Part shown: positions 55,794-64,000 of the stretch, piece by piece
Position numbering within the stretch: the first letter of the stretch is position 1
Layout of the letters: the number at the start of each line of letters is the position of its first letter
DNA from: Companilactobacillus nodensis DSM 19682 = JCM 14932 = NBRC 107160
GTDB lineage: Bacteria; Bacillota; Bacilli; Lactobacillales; Lactobacillaceae
Direction: 5' to 3'
Length of the DNA stretch: 64,000 nucleotides
NCBI RefSeq assembly: GCF_000615905.1
Contig: NZ_BAMN01000001.1
Coordinates: 186,001-250,000 of the forward strand
Made by a program: the position numbers and the translations under genes
The notes under the pieces: generated by a model
What the model was told of the DNA's origin: nothing
The model's input: only the letters and a program-made list of their open reading frames with translations
The model's database searches: none

Positions 55794-55805
55794 GTCTCTT
55801 TTTTG
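55780..55805 (+). terminator. recA terminator
   Basis: AGAGACC-AAATA-GGTCTCT then six T; left arm codes for the last RecA residues. Confidence 0.92.
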
Positions 55806-55920
55806 CTTTTTATTTGGTTGACAGGGGATATTTATTCTATAATATAAACGTTGTATGTAAAAATTCTGTAATAATTGCTTTTACAAACAAATAAATAATT
55901 ACCGATTTGGAGGTGATGGC

Positions 55921-57486
55921 ATGTATCATGCTATCGTAACCTTCTCTTTCGCGTTAATAACATTAATCGTGGGTATCTTCTTCGGATATGCATTCTGTAA
56001 GGATGCCTATGAAAAAAAACTTTCACAAGCTAAACAAACAGCTGATGATATCGTTGATAACGCTAAGAAAGCAGCCAAGTCTTTGAAAAAAGAAACGTTG
56101 CTTGAAGCAAAAGATGAAATTCATAAGTATCGTGAAGAGCAAGAGAATGATTTGAAGGAACGTCGTAAAGATGTTCAGAAACAAGAGAATCGTGCCCTTG
56201 AACGTCAAGATATTTTGGATCGAAAAGACCAATCGCTCGAAAAGCGTGAGGAAAATATCGAAAAGAACGAAAATCATGTTGCTGCTAGTCAACATAAGCT
56301 TGATGAAAAAGACAAACAATTGACTGCAACTCTTGAAGAACAAAAGGCGGAATTGACTAGAGTAAGTAATTTGACTCGTGATCAAGCGAGAAAGATTATT
56401 CTAGGAGATTTGAACAAAGAGTTAACACATGAACGCGCTACGATGATTAATGACAGTAATGAACAAGCAAAACAATATGCCGGCAAAGAAGCCAAGGCAT
56501 TAATTGTTGCTGCTATTCAAAGAAGTGCTGCCGATACCGTATCTGAATCAACCGTTACAACCGTTTCATTACCAAACGAAGACATGAAGGGTAGAATTAT
56601 TGGTCGTGAAGGTAGAAATATCCGTACGATTGAAGCCCTAACAGGAATTGATTTGATTATTGATGATACTCCTGAAGCAGTTGCTCTTAGTGGATATGAT
56701 CCAATTAGAAGAGAAATTGCTCGTATGGCTTTGGAAAAATTGATTGAAGATGGACGAATTCATCCAGCTCGTATCGAAGAAATGGTTGATAAGGCTAGAA
56801 AAGAAATGGACGATCATATTCGTGAGATCGGTGAACAAACTATTTATAGTTTGGGCATCAGTTCTATTAATCCGGACTTGATCAAGATTATTGGTCGCAT
56901 GCAATATCGTACAAGTTATGGTCAAAATGTTTTGAGTCACTCAATCGAAGTTGCTAAATTATCCGCCGTAATGGTAGCGGAGCTGGGTGAAGATGTTATG
57001 ATGGCAAAACGAGCAGGTTTATTACACGATATAGGTAAAGCTATAGATCGTGAGGTTGACGGTTCACACGTAGAAATAGGTGTGGATATCGCAACTAAGT
57101 ATAAAGAACCAGAAACAGTTGTTAACACAATTGCTTCGCACCATGGGGATGTTGAACCAACGTCTCTAATTGCTACTATCGTCGCCGCTGCTGATGCTAT
57201 TTCAGCCGCAAGACCTGGTGCAAGATCAGAGTCGATGGAGAATTATATTCACCGTCTAGAAAAACTTGAAGAAATTGCTAATAAGCATGAGGGTGTTGAT
57301 CATTGTTATGCTATTCAAGCCGGTCATGAGATTCGTGTTATGGTTAAGCCAGAACAAATTTCTGATGATCAAGCAGCAATTCTTTCACGTGATATTAAGA
57401 ATGAAATTGAAGAAAACCTTGAGTATCCTGGACATATTAAAGTTACAGTTGTACGTGAGGTTAGAAAAGTTGAATTAGCTAAGTAA
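55921..57486 (+). CDS. rny: Ribonuclease Y
   Basis: 521 residues; membrane-bound endoribonuclease that initiates mRNA decay. N-terminal helix ([21 protein letters not shown]), long coiled coil (about 30-200, rich in Glu/Lys), KH domain ([21 protein letters not shown]) and HD domain ([15 protein letters not shown]). GGAGGTGATGGC precedes the ATG. Its 3' UTR carries a long copy of the structured repeat, which would itself be an RNase Y-accessible structure. Confidence 0.96.
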   Translation: MYHAIVTFSFALITLIVGIFFGYAFCKDAYEKKLSQAKQTADDIVDNAKKAAKSLKKETLLEAKDEIHKYREEQENDLKERRKDVQKQENRALERQDILDRKDQSLEKREENIEKNENHVAASQHKLDEKDKQLTATLEEQKAELTRVSNLTRDQARKIILGDLNKELTHERATMINDSNEQAKQYAGKEAKALIVAAIQRSAADTVSESTVTTVSLPNEDMKGRIIGREGRNIRTIEALTGIDLIIDDTPEAVALSGYDPIRREIARMALEKLIEDGRIHPARIEEMVDKARKEMDDHIREIGEQTIYSLGISSINPDLIKIIGRMQYRTSYGQNVLSHSIEVAKLSAVMVAELGEDVMMAKRAGLLHDIGKAIDREVDGSHVEIGVDIATKYKEPETVVNTIASHHGDVEPTSLIATIVAAADAISAARPGARSESMENYIHRLEKLEEIANKHEGVDHCYAIQAGHEIRVMVKPEQISDDQAAILSRDIKNEIEENLEYPGHIKVTVVREVRKVELAK

Positions 57487-57601
57487 AGAGAGTGGAGCAA
57501 AACGGTAACTTCTGAGCATTACCTAAGATAACGAAGGTGGCGCGTAGCGACGCATTTGGTATCTGTAGTAAGCGCAGGAAGTTGTTTTGTGCAACTCGTT
57601 T
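57487..57601 (+). repeat. Interspersed structured repeat, long copy E
   Basis: Starts at the rny stop as AGAGAGTGG. Arms GAGT (57490-57493)/ACTC (57594-57597) and CAAAAC (57598-region 57498-57503)/GTTTTG (57584-57589). Core has GCATTACCTAAG, AACGAA and CGC-GTA-GCG, then TAGTAAGCG. Ends AACTCGTTT. Confidence 0.8.
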
Positions 57602-57627
57602 CCAAAATACAAAGCAAATTAGAGGGG

Positions 57628-57661
57628 GGTCGTAACTTGAAAGAGTTGCGGTCTTTTTTTT
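57628..57661 (+). terminator. rny terminator
   Basis: GGTCGTAACT and AGTTGCGGTC pair along ten positions with three wobbles; a long T-run follows. Confidence 0.82.
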
Positions 57662-57739
57662 AATTAAGTTTTAGTATTGAACTTAGTTATTGTATAATTG
57701 AAATATTATGAGAAAGTGAGTTTCGGGGGTAATCCATGT

Positions 57740-58825
57740 ATGTTTAATGTAATTGTATATTTGTTTTTGACAATGATATTGTCAGCGGTAATAACTCCCT
57801 TTGTAATTAAACTTGCTTACATTTTGGGTGCTGTTGATAATCCTAATGCACGACGTGTGAACAAGAAGCCAATGCCTACGATGGGTGGAATGGCTATTTT
57901 TATTGCTTTCACGTTTTCGACGTTTGTATTGTTGAGAAATCAATTTCCTAGTCATGAACTGTTCAGTGTTTTCTTGGCTGAGTGCATAATTATTTTGACG
58001 GGTATTATCGATGATATTAGAGAGTTATCTCCAAAGGCAAAAATGGCAGGTATCTTTGCCGCTGCATGTGTGATTTATTTCCTTGCTGGCATCAAAATGA
58101 ACGAAGTTGTTTTACCGATTTTCGGAGCATTTAACTTAGGTTGGTGGAGTTTCCCAATCACGATCATTTGGATTCTCGCTATCACTAATGCGGTCAATTT
58201 GATCGATGGGTTAGATGGTTTGGCGACTGGCGTTTCCATAATTGCACTATTCACGATGGGAATCGTTGGGTACTTCTTCTTGAATACAACTAATGTATAT
58301 GTATCAATTTGGATCTTTGCCTTGGTAGCATCGTTATTAGGCTTCCTACCGCATAATTTCCATCCGGCTAGTATCTTCTTAGGAGATACCGGAGCGCTGT
58401 TCATAGGCTTCATGATGGCCGTGTTCTCGCTTAAGGGATTGAAGAATGTAACCTTCATTACAATGCTGATTCCAGTCGTTATCTTAGGTGTACCGATTAC
58501 AGATACAGTTTATGCAATGTTGAGAAGATTCTTGAATAAGAAGCCGATCACGCAAGCAGATAAGCACCACTTGCATCACAGACTGATGCAATTAGGGTTA
58601 TCGCATAGACAGACTGTCTTGGTTATCTATGGATTATCACTAGTCTTTGCCTTTATCTCATTGCTATATCCACTATCAAGTTTGTGGGGTAGCGTGTTGC
58701 TGACAATTGGGGTACTTATAGGACTGGAGCTGTTCGTGGAATCAATTGGTCTGATCGGTGACAATCGACAGCCGTTATTGCGAGCTATCCAAAAGTTTGT
58801 TAAGAGATTAGAAAAGAAAGATTAA
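57740..58825 (+). CDS. tagO: TagO-like undecaprenyl-phosphate GlcNAc-1-phosphate transferase
   Basis: 361 residues, about eleven helices, WecA/TagO branch of the polyprenyl-phosphate sugar-1-phosphate transferases; starts wall teichoic acid and polysaccharide assembly. Motifs: DNPNARRVNKKPMPTMGG, the Asp-rich GIIDDIREL, NLIDGLDGLATG, FLGDTGALFIGF and the HHLHHRLMQLG sugar-binding motif. The family start and spacing support ATG 57740; GGGGGTAA is the ribosome site. Ends at a bidirectional terminator. Confidence 0.9.
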   Translation: MFNVIVYLFLTMILSAVITPFVIKLAYILGAVDNPNARRVNKKPMPTMGGMAIFIAFTFSTFVLLRNQFPSHELFSVFLAECIIILTGIIDDIRELSPKAKMAGIFAAACVIYFLAGIKMNEVVLPIFGAFNLGWWSFPITIIWILAITNAVNLIDGLDGLATGVSIIALFTMGIVGYFFLNTTNVYVSIWIFALVASLLGFLPHNFHPASIFLGDTGALFIGFMMAVFSLKGLKNVTFITMLIPVVILGVPITDTVYAMLRRFLNKKPITQADKHHLHHRLMQLGLSHRQTVLVIYGLSLVFAFISLLYPLSSLWGSVLLTIGVLIGLELFVESIGLIGDNRQPLLRAIQKFVKRLEKKD

Positions 58826-58830
58826 AAAAT

Positions 58831-58864
58831 AAGGGAATGCCGTTTTAATGGCATTCCCTTTTTA
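58831..58864. terminator. Bidirectional terminator between tagO and yigZ
   Basis: AAGGGAATGCC and GGCATTCCCTT arms around GTTTTAAT, T-run on the plus side and A-rich on the other. Confidence 0.9.
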
Positions 58865-58869
58865 GCTGT

Positions 58870-59499
58870 CTAAATAGCAACTTGCTTATAGACTTGATTG
58901 GTTTCTTCAAACTTGATTTGATTCTGGAATTGATTAGTTATGTCTTGAATAATTTTTTCGTGGTTATCTAGATCTAAGAATATTTCACATGTGACATCAG
59001 TTGAGAAGGCTTTGTTATCTAATTGGATCTTTTCGTTCTTAGCATAGTTTTCAAATTTGTCATACAAATGGTATGGGATCGTCAAGCCGTATCCTTGTTG
59101 GAGACGATTTTCAACCAAGCCAATTTCTTTGATTGCATCAGCAGTAGTTGAAGAGTATGCCCGAATCAGTCCTCCGGCACCGAGTTTGATACCGCCAAAA
59201 TATCTGGTAACAACAGCAGTGACATTTTTTAAGTTATTTTGTTGTAGAACATTTAGAATAGGTGAACCAGCAGTTCCACTGGGTTCGCCATCATCTGACA
59301 TGCGTTCGATCTCAACATTTTCTAGAACGATAAAAGCCGTACAGTTGTGGGTTGCACTGGATTCCTGATCTCGGATTTGTTGAATGAACTGATTAGCTTC
59401 ATCTTCGGAGAATGTCTGAGCAATATGAGCGATGAAGCGAGATTTTTTAATATCTTTTTCGAAGCTGCCAGTTTCAGCAATTGTTTTGTAATTTTGCAA
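58870..59499 (-). CDS. YigZ/IMPACT family protein
   Basis: 209 residues. SRFIAHIAQTFSEDEANQF and the conserved RMSDDGEPSGTAGSPILNVL and VTRYFGGIKLGAGGLIRAYS mark the UPF0029 N-terminal domain. The C-terminal part is the DUF1949 ferredoxin-like domain. Related to eukaryotic IMPACT; a translation-related role is proposed but unproven. Divergent from comFA with only 31 bases between the two starts, as in many Lactobacillales. Confidence 0.88.
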   Translation of the reverse strand: MQNYKTIAETGSFEKDIKKSRFIAHIAQTFSEDEANQFIQQIRDQESSATHNCTAFIVLENVEIERMSDDGEPSGTAGSPILNVLQQNNLKNVTAVVTRYFGGIKLGAGGLIRAYSSTTADAIKEIGLVENRLQQGYGLTIPYHLYDKFENYAKNEKIQLDNKAFSTDVTCEIFLDLDNHEKIIQDITNQFQNQIKFEETNQVYKQVAI

Positions 59500-59530
59500 A
59501 GAAATTTAACTTCCTCTCGTAATTTAGTAT

Positions 59531-60835
59531 ATGGAAAATTTAAATATGTATTTAGGTGGCCGAATATTTAATTCGGCAGAATTATCTCATGAAGAGATCG
59601 ATTTTTTAATAAGTATAGGTAGCAAAAGTAAACCTGCAATAATAGATCACAAATGCCAACGATGTTTAATGACAATTGATACTGAAAATATTAAAGCAAA
59701 AATTGATTATTGTCGAAGTTGTATTAATTTTGGAAAAATAACTAAGGGAGATAGACTGATTATTTCTCCTTCAGAGGCTGTATTGCCATGTTTAACTGAT
59801 GCAATGCAGTGGAATGGTAGATTAACAACTATGCAGCAAAAAGCGGCTGAGGAGCTAATAGTAGCCTTTGATAATCATACCGATCATTTGGTCTGGGCGG
59901 TAACGGGAGCCGGTAAGACAGAAATGATTTTTCCGTTGATCGAAAAAGTTGTCGCCCAAGGTAAGAGAATCGCTATATGTTCACCAAGAATCGATGTTTG
60001 TATTGAGTTGTATCCGCGGATTCAAGCAGCTTTTCCAGAGGTTAGCATTGGGTTATTTCATGGACGAAGTGAAGCACAGTATTCATTAACTCAGATTGTG
60101 TTAGCAACAGTGCATCAGTTGGTAAAATTTGAACAAGCCTTTGATGTGTTAGTAATCGATGAAGTAGATTCGTATCCTTTGGCAGGTAATGAAATGTTGA
60201 ATGCAGCGATTCAAAAAGCTCAAAAGAATTCCGGTAATACGGTTTATTTATCAGCGACACCACCCAAATACCTCGTTAAACAAGTTGAAACTAAAAATAT
60301 TACTATTTCTAAATTATATCAGAGATTTCATACACATCCTTTACCAGAACCTGAGTGCCATATGTTATTCAGACCGAGTGATCATAAAAAAATAAATATC
60401 AGATTAAAGTGGAAAATAAATCAACTACTCAAAAATGGGGAGCGATTTATGCTGTTCTTTCCCAGGATTCCCCAGATGTTGCAATTCTCTAGTAATTTGA
60501 GACTGCTATTTCCAAATTTGAAGTTCGTCGATGTGAGTTCTAAGGATGATGCACGTTTGGATAAGGTTGATCAATTTAGAAATGGTGATGCGCAGGCAAT
60601 ATTAACGACGACCATTCTAGAACGTGGTGTTACTTTCAAGCATATAATAGTGATAGTGATCGACGCTGATGCAGCAGAGTTTTCTAAGACAGCGTTGATA
60701 CAAATAGCTGGTCGAGCGGGTCGTGATCAAGAGTATTTTGATGATGAAGTTCATTTTTATTACCAAAGTTATAATCGTCAGATCAAGCAAGCTTGTTCGG
60801 AAATACATTATTTGAATCGGCAGGTTAAGAGATGA
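59531..60835 (+). CDS. comFA: ComFA, DNA-uptake helicase
   Basis: 434-residue superfamily 2 ATPase that helps pull single-stranded DNA into the cell. Four-Cys zinc motif CQRC...CRSC (about residues 40-63), Walker A GAGKTEM, DEVD box VIDEVDSYP, SATPP and the motif VI QIAGRAGRD. The start has no clear ribosome site (TTTAGTATATGG); an internal ATG at 59546 preceded by GGAAAA is possible. Overlaps comFC by four bases. Probably transcribed only in competence conditions, but I cannot identify a com box in the short divergent spacer. Confidence 0.9.
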   Translation: MENLNMYLGGRIFNSAELSHEEIDFLISIGSKSKPAIIDHKCQRCLMTIDTENIKAKIDYCRSCINFGKITKGDRLIISPSEAVLPCLTDAMQWNGRLTTMQQKAAEELIVAFDNHTDHLVWAVTGAGKTEMIFPLIEKVVAQGKRIAICSPRIDVCIELYPRIQAAFPEVSIGLFHGRSEAQYSLTQIVLATVHQLVKFEQAFDVLVIDEVDSYPLAGNEMLNAAIQKAQKNSGNTVYLSATPPKYLVKQVETKNITISKLYQRFHTHPLPEPECHMLFRPSDHKKINIRLKWKINQLLKNGERFMLFFPRIPQMLQFSSNLRLLFPNLKFVDVSSKDDARLDKVDQFRNGDAQAILTTTILERGVTFKHIIVIVIDADAAEFSKTALIQIAGRAGRDQEYFDDEVHFYYQSYNRQIKQACSEIHYLNRQVKR

Positions 60836-61512
60836 AATGCTTGTTCTGTGGCAACTTAATCGTTAATGAATGGAAGTTGAAAGAATTATTTGGTTTTGAA
60901 AAAATCGTTCGAGATAATATTTGTCAGTTATGTCGCAATCAATTGGAATTATTAAATCCTAATGAGGGATGTATAAGGTGTTACAAAAGAAATAATGAAA
61001 GCATTTGCCAAGATTGTCGATTTTGGGAAGAAAAATATCAAATTATCAATTGCCATCAGTCTTTGTTTGAGTATAATCAGTTCATACATAGTTATTTTAA
61101 AAACTATAAAAGGTATGGCGATATCTTATTAGCAGAGTTGTTTTCTAAAGATTTATATAATTGGTCCAAGTGTAATAGATTCGATATAATTACGTATATT
61201 CCTGCAAGTAATGGGCATTTACAGGAACGAGGTTTCGATCCGGTATGGAAAATGTACCACCAAATATTTGACTTAACGCCAATGTTAGTCAAGCTTGATG
61301 CTGATAAACCTCAGGCTCAAAAGAACCGCTATGAAAGACTTCAAACGCCGCAAACCTTTTATTTTCAGCCAAGTAACCTTGATATATCAAGAAATAGTAA
61401 GGTTCTAATTTTGGATGATATTTATACTACAGGACGCACTATGATGCACGCGCGACAGGCTCTTGAAATAGCCGGATTTAATAATATTTGTACTTTTTCA
61501 TTATCTAGGTAG
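60832..61512 (+). CDS. comFC: ComFC-like phosphoribosyltransferase-fold protein
   Basis: 226 residues. N-terminal zinc cysteines (CLFCGNL, CQLCRNQ, CIRCYK, CQDC) and a C-terminal PRTase domain with the PRPP loop VLILDDIYTTGRTM. YIPASNGHLQERGFDPVWKM is the usual middle motif. ComFC works with ComFA and DprA in natural transformation. The ATG overlaps the comFA stop (ATGA). The following gene has its own promoter. Confidence 0.92.
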   Translation: MKCLFCGNLIVNEWKLKELFGFEKIVRDNICQLCRNQLELLNPNEGCIRCYKRNNESICQDCRFWEEKYQIINCHQSLFEYNQFIHSYFKNYKRYGDILLAELFSKDLYNWSKCNRFDIITYIPASNGHLQERGFDPVWKMYHQIFDLTPMLVKLDADKPQAQKNRYERLQTPQTFYFQPSNLDISRNSKVLILDDIYTTGRTMMHARQALEIAGFNNICTFSLSR

Positions 61513-61520
61513 TGAAACCG

Positions 61521-61549
61521 TTGTCACATTCCCGTAAGAACTATATAAT
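61521..61549 (+). promoter_or_regulatory. hpf promoter
   Basis: TTGTCA (61521-61526), 17-base spacer, TATAAT (61544-61549). Near-consensus, fitting the high expression of this gene. Confidence 0.8.
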
Positions 61550-61605
61550 TGTATTGAAGAGTAGATACACTCTTTAATTTCCTATCGTCGGAAGGAGAGA
61601 TTCTT

Positions 61606-62154
61606 ATGTTAACAATTAATGTTCGTGGTGAAAATATCGAGGTAACACAATCAATTCGCGACTATGTTGAAAAAAGACTATCAAAAATGGAAAAATATTT
61701 CAGTGACGACAGCAATCCAATTGCTCACGTTAATTTGAAGACTTATCCATCAAAAGGGACAAAGGTTGAAGTAACTATCCCACTTTCATACATGACTCTA
61801 AGAGCTGAAGAGATCAATGATGATATGTATGCAGGTGTTGACCTTGTTGTTGATAAACTTGAAAGACAAGTTAAGAAGTTTAAGACACGTGTAAATCGTA
61901 AGGGACGTGAATCAGGCAGCATCAAGGATATTCCTTTAGATGATGTTTCTGCTGAAGATGCAAAAGAAGACGAGTCACAAATCGTTAGAACAAAGCGTCT
62001 ATCTCTAAAACCAATGGATGCTGAAGAAGCAGTTCTACAAATGGAAATGCTTGGACATGAATTCTTTATTTTCGAAGATGCTGAAACCAATGGCGCAAGC
62101 ATTGTTTACAAACGTAATGACGGTAAGTATGGTTTGATCGAAACAAACGAATAG
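61606..62154 (+). CDS. hpf: Ribosome hibernation-promoting factor, long form
   Basis: 182 residues. N-terminal HPF domain (LTINVRGENIEVTQSIRDYVEKRL, DMYAGVDLVVDKLERQVKKFK) and the C-terminal dimerisation domain (VRTKRLSLKPMDAEEAVLQMEMLGHEFFIF) of the long form, which forms 100S ribosomes in stationary phase. GAAGGAGAG lies upstream. Order comFC-hpf-secA is the Firmicute standard. Confidence 0.95.
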   Translation: MLTINVRGENIEVTQSIRDYVEKRLSKMEKYFSDDSNPIAHVNLKTYPSKGTKVEVTIPLSYMTLRAEEINDDMYAGVDLVVDKLERQVKKFKTRVNRKGRESGSIKDIPLDDVSAEDAKEDESQIVRTKRLSLKPMDAEEAVLQMEMLGHEFFIFEDAETNGASIVYKRNDGKYGLIETNE

Positions 62155-62165
62155 GAAATTTGATT

Positions 62166-62194
62166 GCTAGGGCAGAAATGCTCTAGCTTTTTTT
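62166..62194 (+). terminator. hpf terminator
   Basis: GCTAGGGC and GCTCTAGC arms (one G:T) with AGAAAT loop, then seven T. Confidence 0.88.
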
Positions 62195-62344
62195 ATTGTA
62201 AAGTTTGTGCAAAATACACCAAAAATATACAAATATGGTGTAATATATAAACTCTGGAAGACTCTATATAAATCTGAGTTTAAAACATCTAAAAAAAATG
62301 CTACTATTAAAAGTATGTTTAGTATTTAGGAGAGATTATTACAT

Positions 62345-64000
62345 ATGGCAAATCCATTAAGAAAATGGGTCGAAAGCGACAAAAGAGAAGTCAAACGTAT
62401 GGGCAAAATTGCCGATAAAGTTGAGAGCTTTGCGGATGCAATGAGCAAGCTTTCTGACGATGAACTTAAAGCTAAGACTCCTGAATTTAAAGAAAGATTA
62501 GCACAAGGCGAAACATTGGATGACATTTTGCCTGAAGCCTTTGCTACAGCTCGTGAAGGTGCTAAGAGAGTTCTTGGACTCTATCCATTTAGAGTTCAGA
62601 TCATTGGTGGTATTACGCTTCATGAAGGTAACATCGCTGAAATGAAAACTGGTGAAGGTAAGACTTTGACTGCCACATTACCAGTTTATTTGAATGCTCT
62701 AGCAGGAAAAGGTGTTCACGTTGTTACAGTTAATGAGTACTTATCATCTCGTGATGCTAAAGAGATGGGTGAGTTGTACAACTGGTTAGGACTAACTGTA
62801 GGTCTTAACGTCAACAGTATGGACTCAGAAGAGAAACGTGCTGCTTATAACTGTGACATTACCTACTCAACTAACAGTGAGTTAGGTTTTGATTACTTGC
62901 GTGACAACATGGTCGTTTACAAGGAACAAATGGTACAACGCCCATTACATTACGCTATCGTTGATGAGGTCGATTCAATTTTAATTGATGAGGCTAGAAC
63001 ACCATTGATCATTTCTGGTGCTGCTGAGAAGTCCACAGCTATGTATGTTCGTGCTGATAGATTCTCTAAGACTCTTGAAAAAGACGATTACAAGATCGAT
63101 TGGCCTACAAAGTCAATCAGTTTAACTGAAACAGGAATTAGAAAAGCCGAAGATTACTTCGGACTAGATAACTTATATGACATTGATAACACTGTCTTGA
63201 ACCACCATTTGGATCAAGCTCTGCGTGCTAATTACATCATGACTCTTGATATTGATTATGTTGTTCAAGAGGGTGAAGTTAAGATTGTTGATCAATTTAC
63301 TGGTCGTGTTATGGATGGTCGTCGTTATTCAGATGGATTACACCAGGCTATTGAAGCCAAAGAAGGTGTTGAGATCCAGGATGAAACTAAGACAATGGCT
63401 AACATCACTTATCAAAACTTCTTCCGTATGTATGACAAGTTGTCAGGTATGACTGGTACTGCTAAGACTGAAGCTGAAGAATTCAGAGAAATCTACAACA
63501 TGGAAGTTATTTCAATTCCTACTAACAAACCTGTTATTCGTGACGATAAGGAAGATGTTCTTTATCCAACATTGAAGAGTAAGTTTGCTGCAGTTGTTAA
63601 AGATATCAAGGCTCGCCACGAAAAAGGCCAACCACTACTAGTTGGTACTGTTGCGGTTGAATCTTCAGAATATCTATCTAAATTACTTGATAACGAAGGT
63701 ATTCCACATGCTGTCTTGAATGCCAAGAACCATGCTAAGGAAGCTGAGATCGTTATGAACGCTGGACAACGTGGCGCCGTAACTATTGCTACCAATATGG
63801 CTGGTCGTGGTACTGATATCAAACTTGGACCTGGCGTTAAAGAAGTCGGTGGATTGTGTGTTCTAGGTACAGAACGTCATGAGTCACGTCGTATTGATAA
63901 CCAGCTTCGTGGTAGATCTGGTCGTCAAGGTGATCCCGGTGTTACACAATTCTACATGTCACTTGAAGATGACTTGATGAAGCGTTTTGGTTCAGATAGA
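62345..64000 (+). CDS. secA: SecA preprotein translocase ATPase (partial, cut by window end)
   Basis: First 552 codons, open to the last base; the full protein is near 790 residues. Opens [19 protein letters not shown]. Walker [15 protein letters not shown] (about residue 103), DEVD box [22 protein letters not shown], preprotein-binding region, [26 protein letters not shown] and [11 protein letters not shown] are intact. The final part visible is [15 protein letters not shown]. No frame break was seen in this gene. AGGAGAGATT is the ribosome site. Confidence 0.97.
   Translation, partial: MANPLRKWVESDKREVKRMGKIADKVESFADAMSKLSDDELKAKTPEFKERLAQGETLDDILPEAFATAREGAKRVLGLYPFRVQIIGGITLHEGNIAEMKTGEGKTLTATLPVYLNALAGKGVHVVTVNEYLSSRDAKEMGELYNWLGLTVGLNVNSMDSEEKRAAYNCDITYSTNSELGFDYLRDNMVVYKEQMVQRPLHYAIVDEVDSILIDEARTPLIISGAAEKSTAMYVRADRFSKTLEKDDYKIDWPTKSISLTETGIRKAEDYFGLDNLYDIDNTVLNHHLDQALRANYIMTLDIDYVVQEGEVKIVDQFTGRVMDGRRYSDGLHQAIEAKEGVEIQDETKTMANITYQNFFRMYDKLSGMTGTAKTEAEEFREIYNMEVISIPTNKPVIRDDKEDVLYPTLKSKFAAVVKDIKARHEKGQPLLVGTVAVESSEYLSKLLDNEGIPHAVLNAKNHAKEAEIVMNAGQRGAVTIATNMAGRGTDIKLGPGVKEVGGLCVLGTERHESRRIDNQLRGRSGRQGDPGVTQFYMSLEDDLMKRFGSDR

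Overview
This window comes from a low-GC Gram-positive bacterium of the Lactobacillaceae. Several conserved Firmicute gene neighbourhoods are present: spx/mecA/coiA/spxH/relQ/nadK/rluD/mgtE; ftsK/yfmF/yfmH/ymfI/rodZ/pgsA/cinA/recA/rny/tagO; and yigZ/comFA/comFC/hpf/secA. Together with BspA-type surface proteins, Spx and an aromatic pathway operon, the gene content looks most like Companilactobacillus or a relative. That genus call is inference. I recognised no tRNA, rRNA, transposase, prophage or CRISPR.

Layout. 0-8.8 kb: end of a CopY-like repressor and a CopB P-type ATPase, a RelE/Phd toxin-antitoxin pair, a Bce-type sensor/regulator with its ABC exporter, an unknown gene and a metallo-hydrolase. 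9-15.8 kb: spx and mecA, separated by two tandem paralogous BspA/WxL-like surface protein genes. 15.9-25.8 kb is an accessory block between mecA and coiA: a Panacea-domain gene with a possible toxin, a T-box-controlled metQ, luxS, a dehydrogenase, an orphan antitoxin, and a five-gene NEAT/heme-uptake locus. 25.8-31.3 kb: coiA, spxH, relQ, nadK, rluD, mgtE. 31.3-41.4 kb: one long operon carrying all seven shikimate steps plus transketolase, prephenate dehydrogenase and a shikimate kinase-chorismate mutase fusion, preceded by an aromatic leader peptide and a chain of competing hairpins. 41.4-46.6 kb: cutC, uppP, a lactonase, a PerM-like exporter, trmL behind a structured leader, and a DUF1149 gene. 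46.7-64 kb: ftsK through tagO, then the comF genes, hpf and the first 552 codons of secA.

The strongest unusual signals are as follows. (1) The aro leader encodes a 16-residue peptide ending in six aromatic codons within seven, followed by overlapping complementary segments and a 13-bp terminator. They can be read as a transcription attenuator with a relay of alternative hairpins. (2) Five copies of an interspersed element start 0-5 bases after the stop codons of copB, metQ, an SDR gene, trmL and rny. The outer stems differ in sequence but keep complementarity, as expected of a structured RNA. (3) Eleven single-base indels break ten genes, including ftsK and transketolase. Restoring one base at each site gives full-length family members, which points to sequence error at least as much as to biology. 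Coordinates for these genes are given for the reconstructed full-length reading frame.
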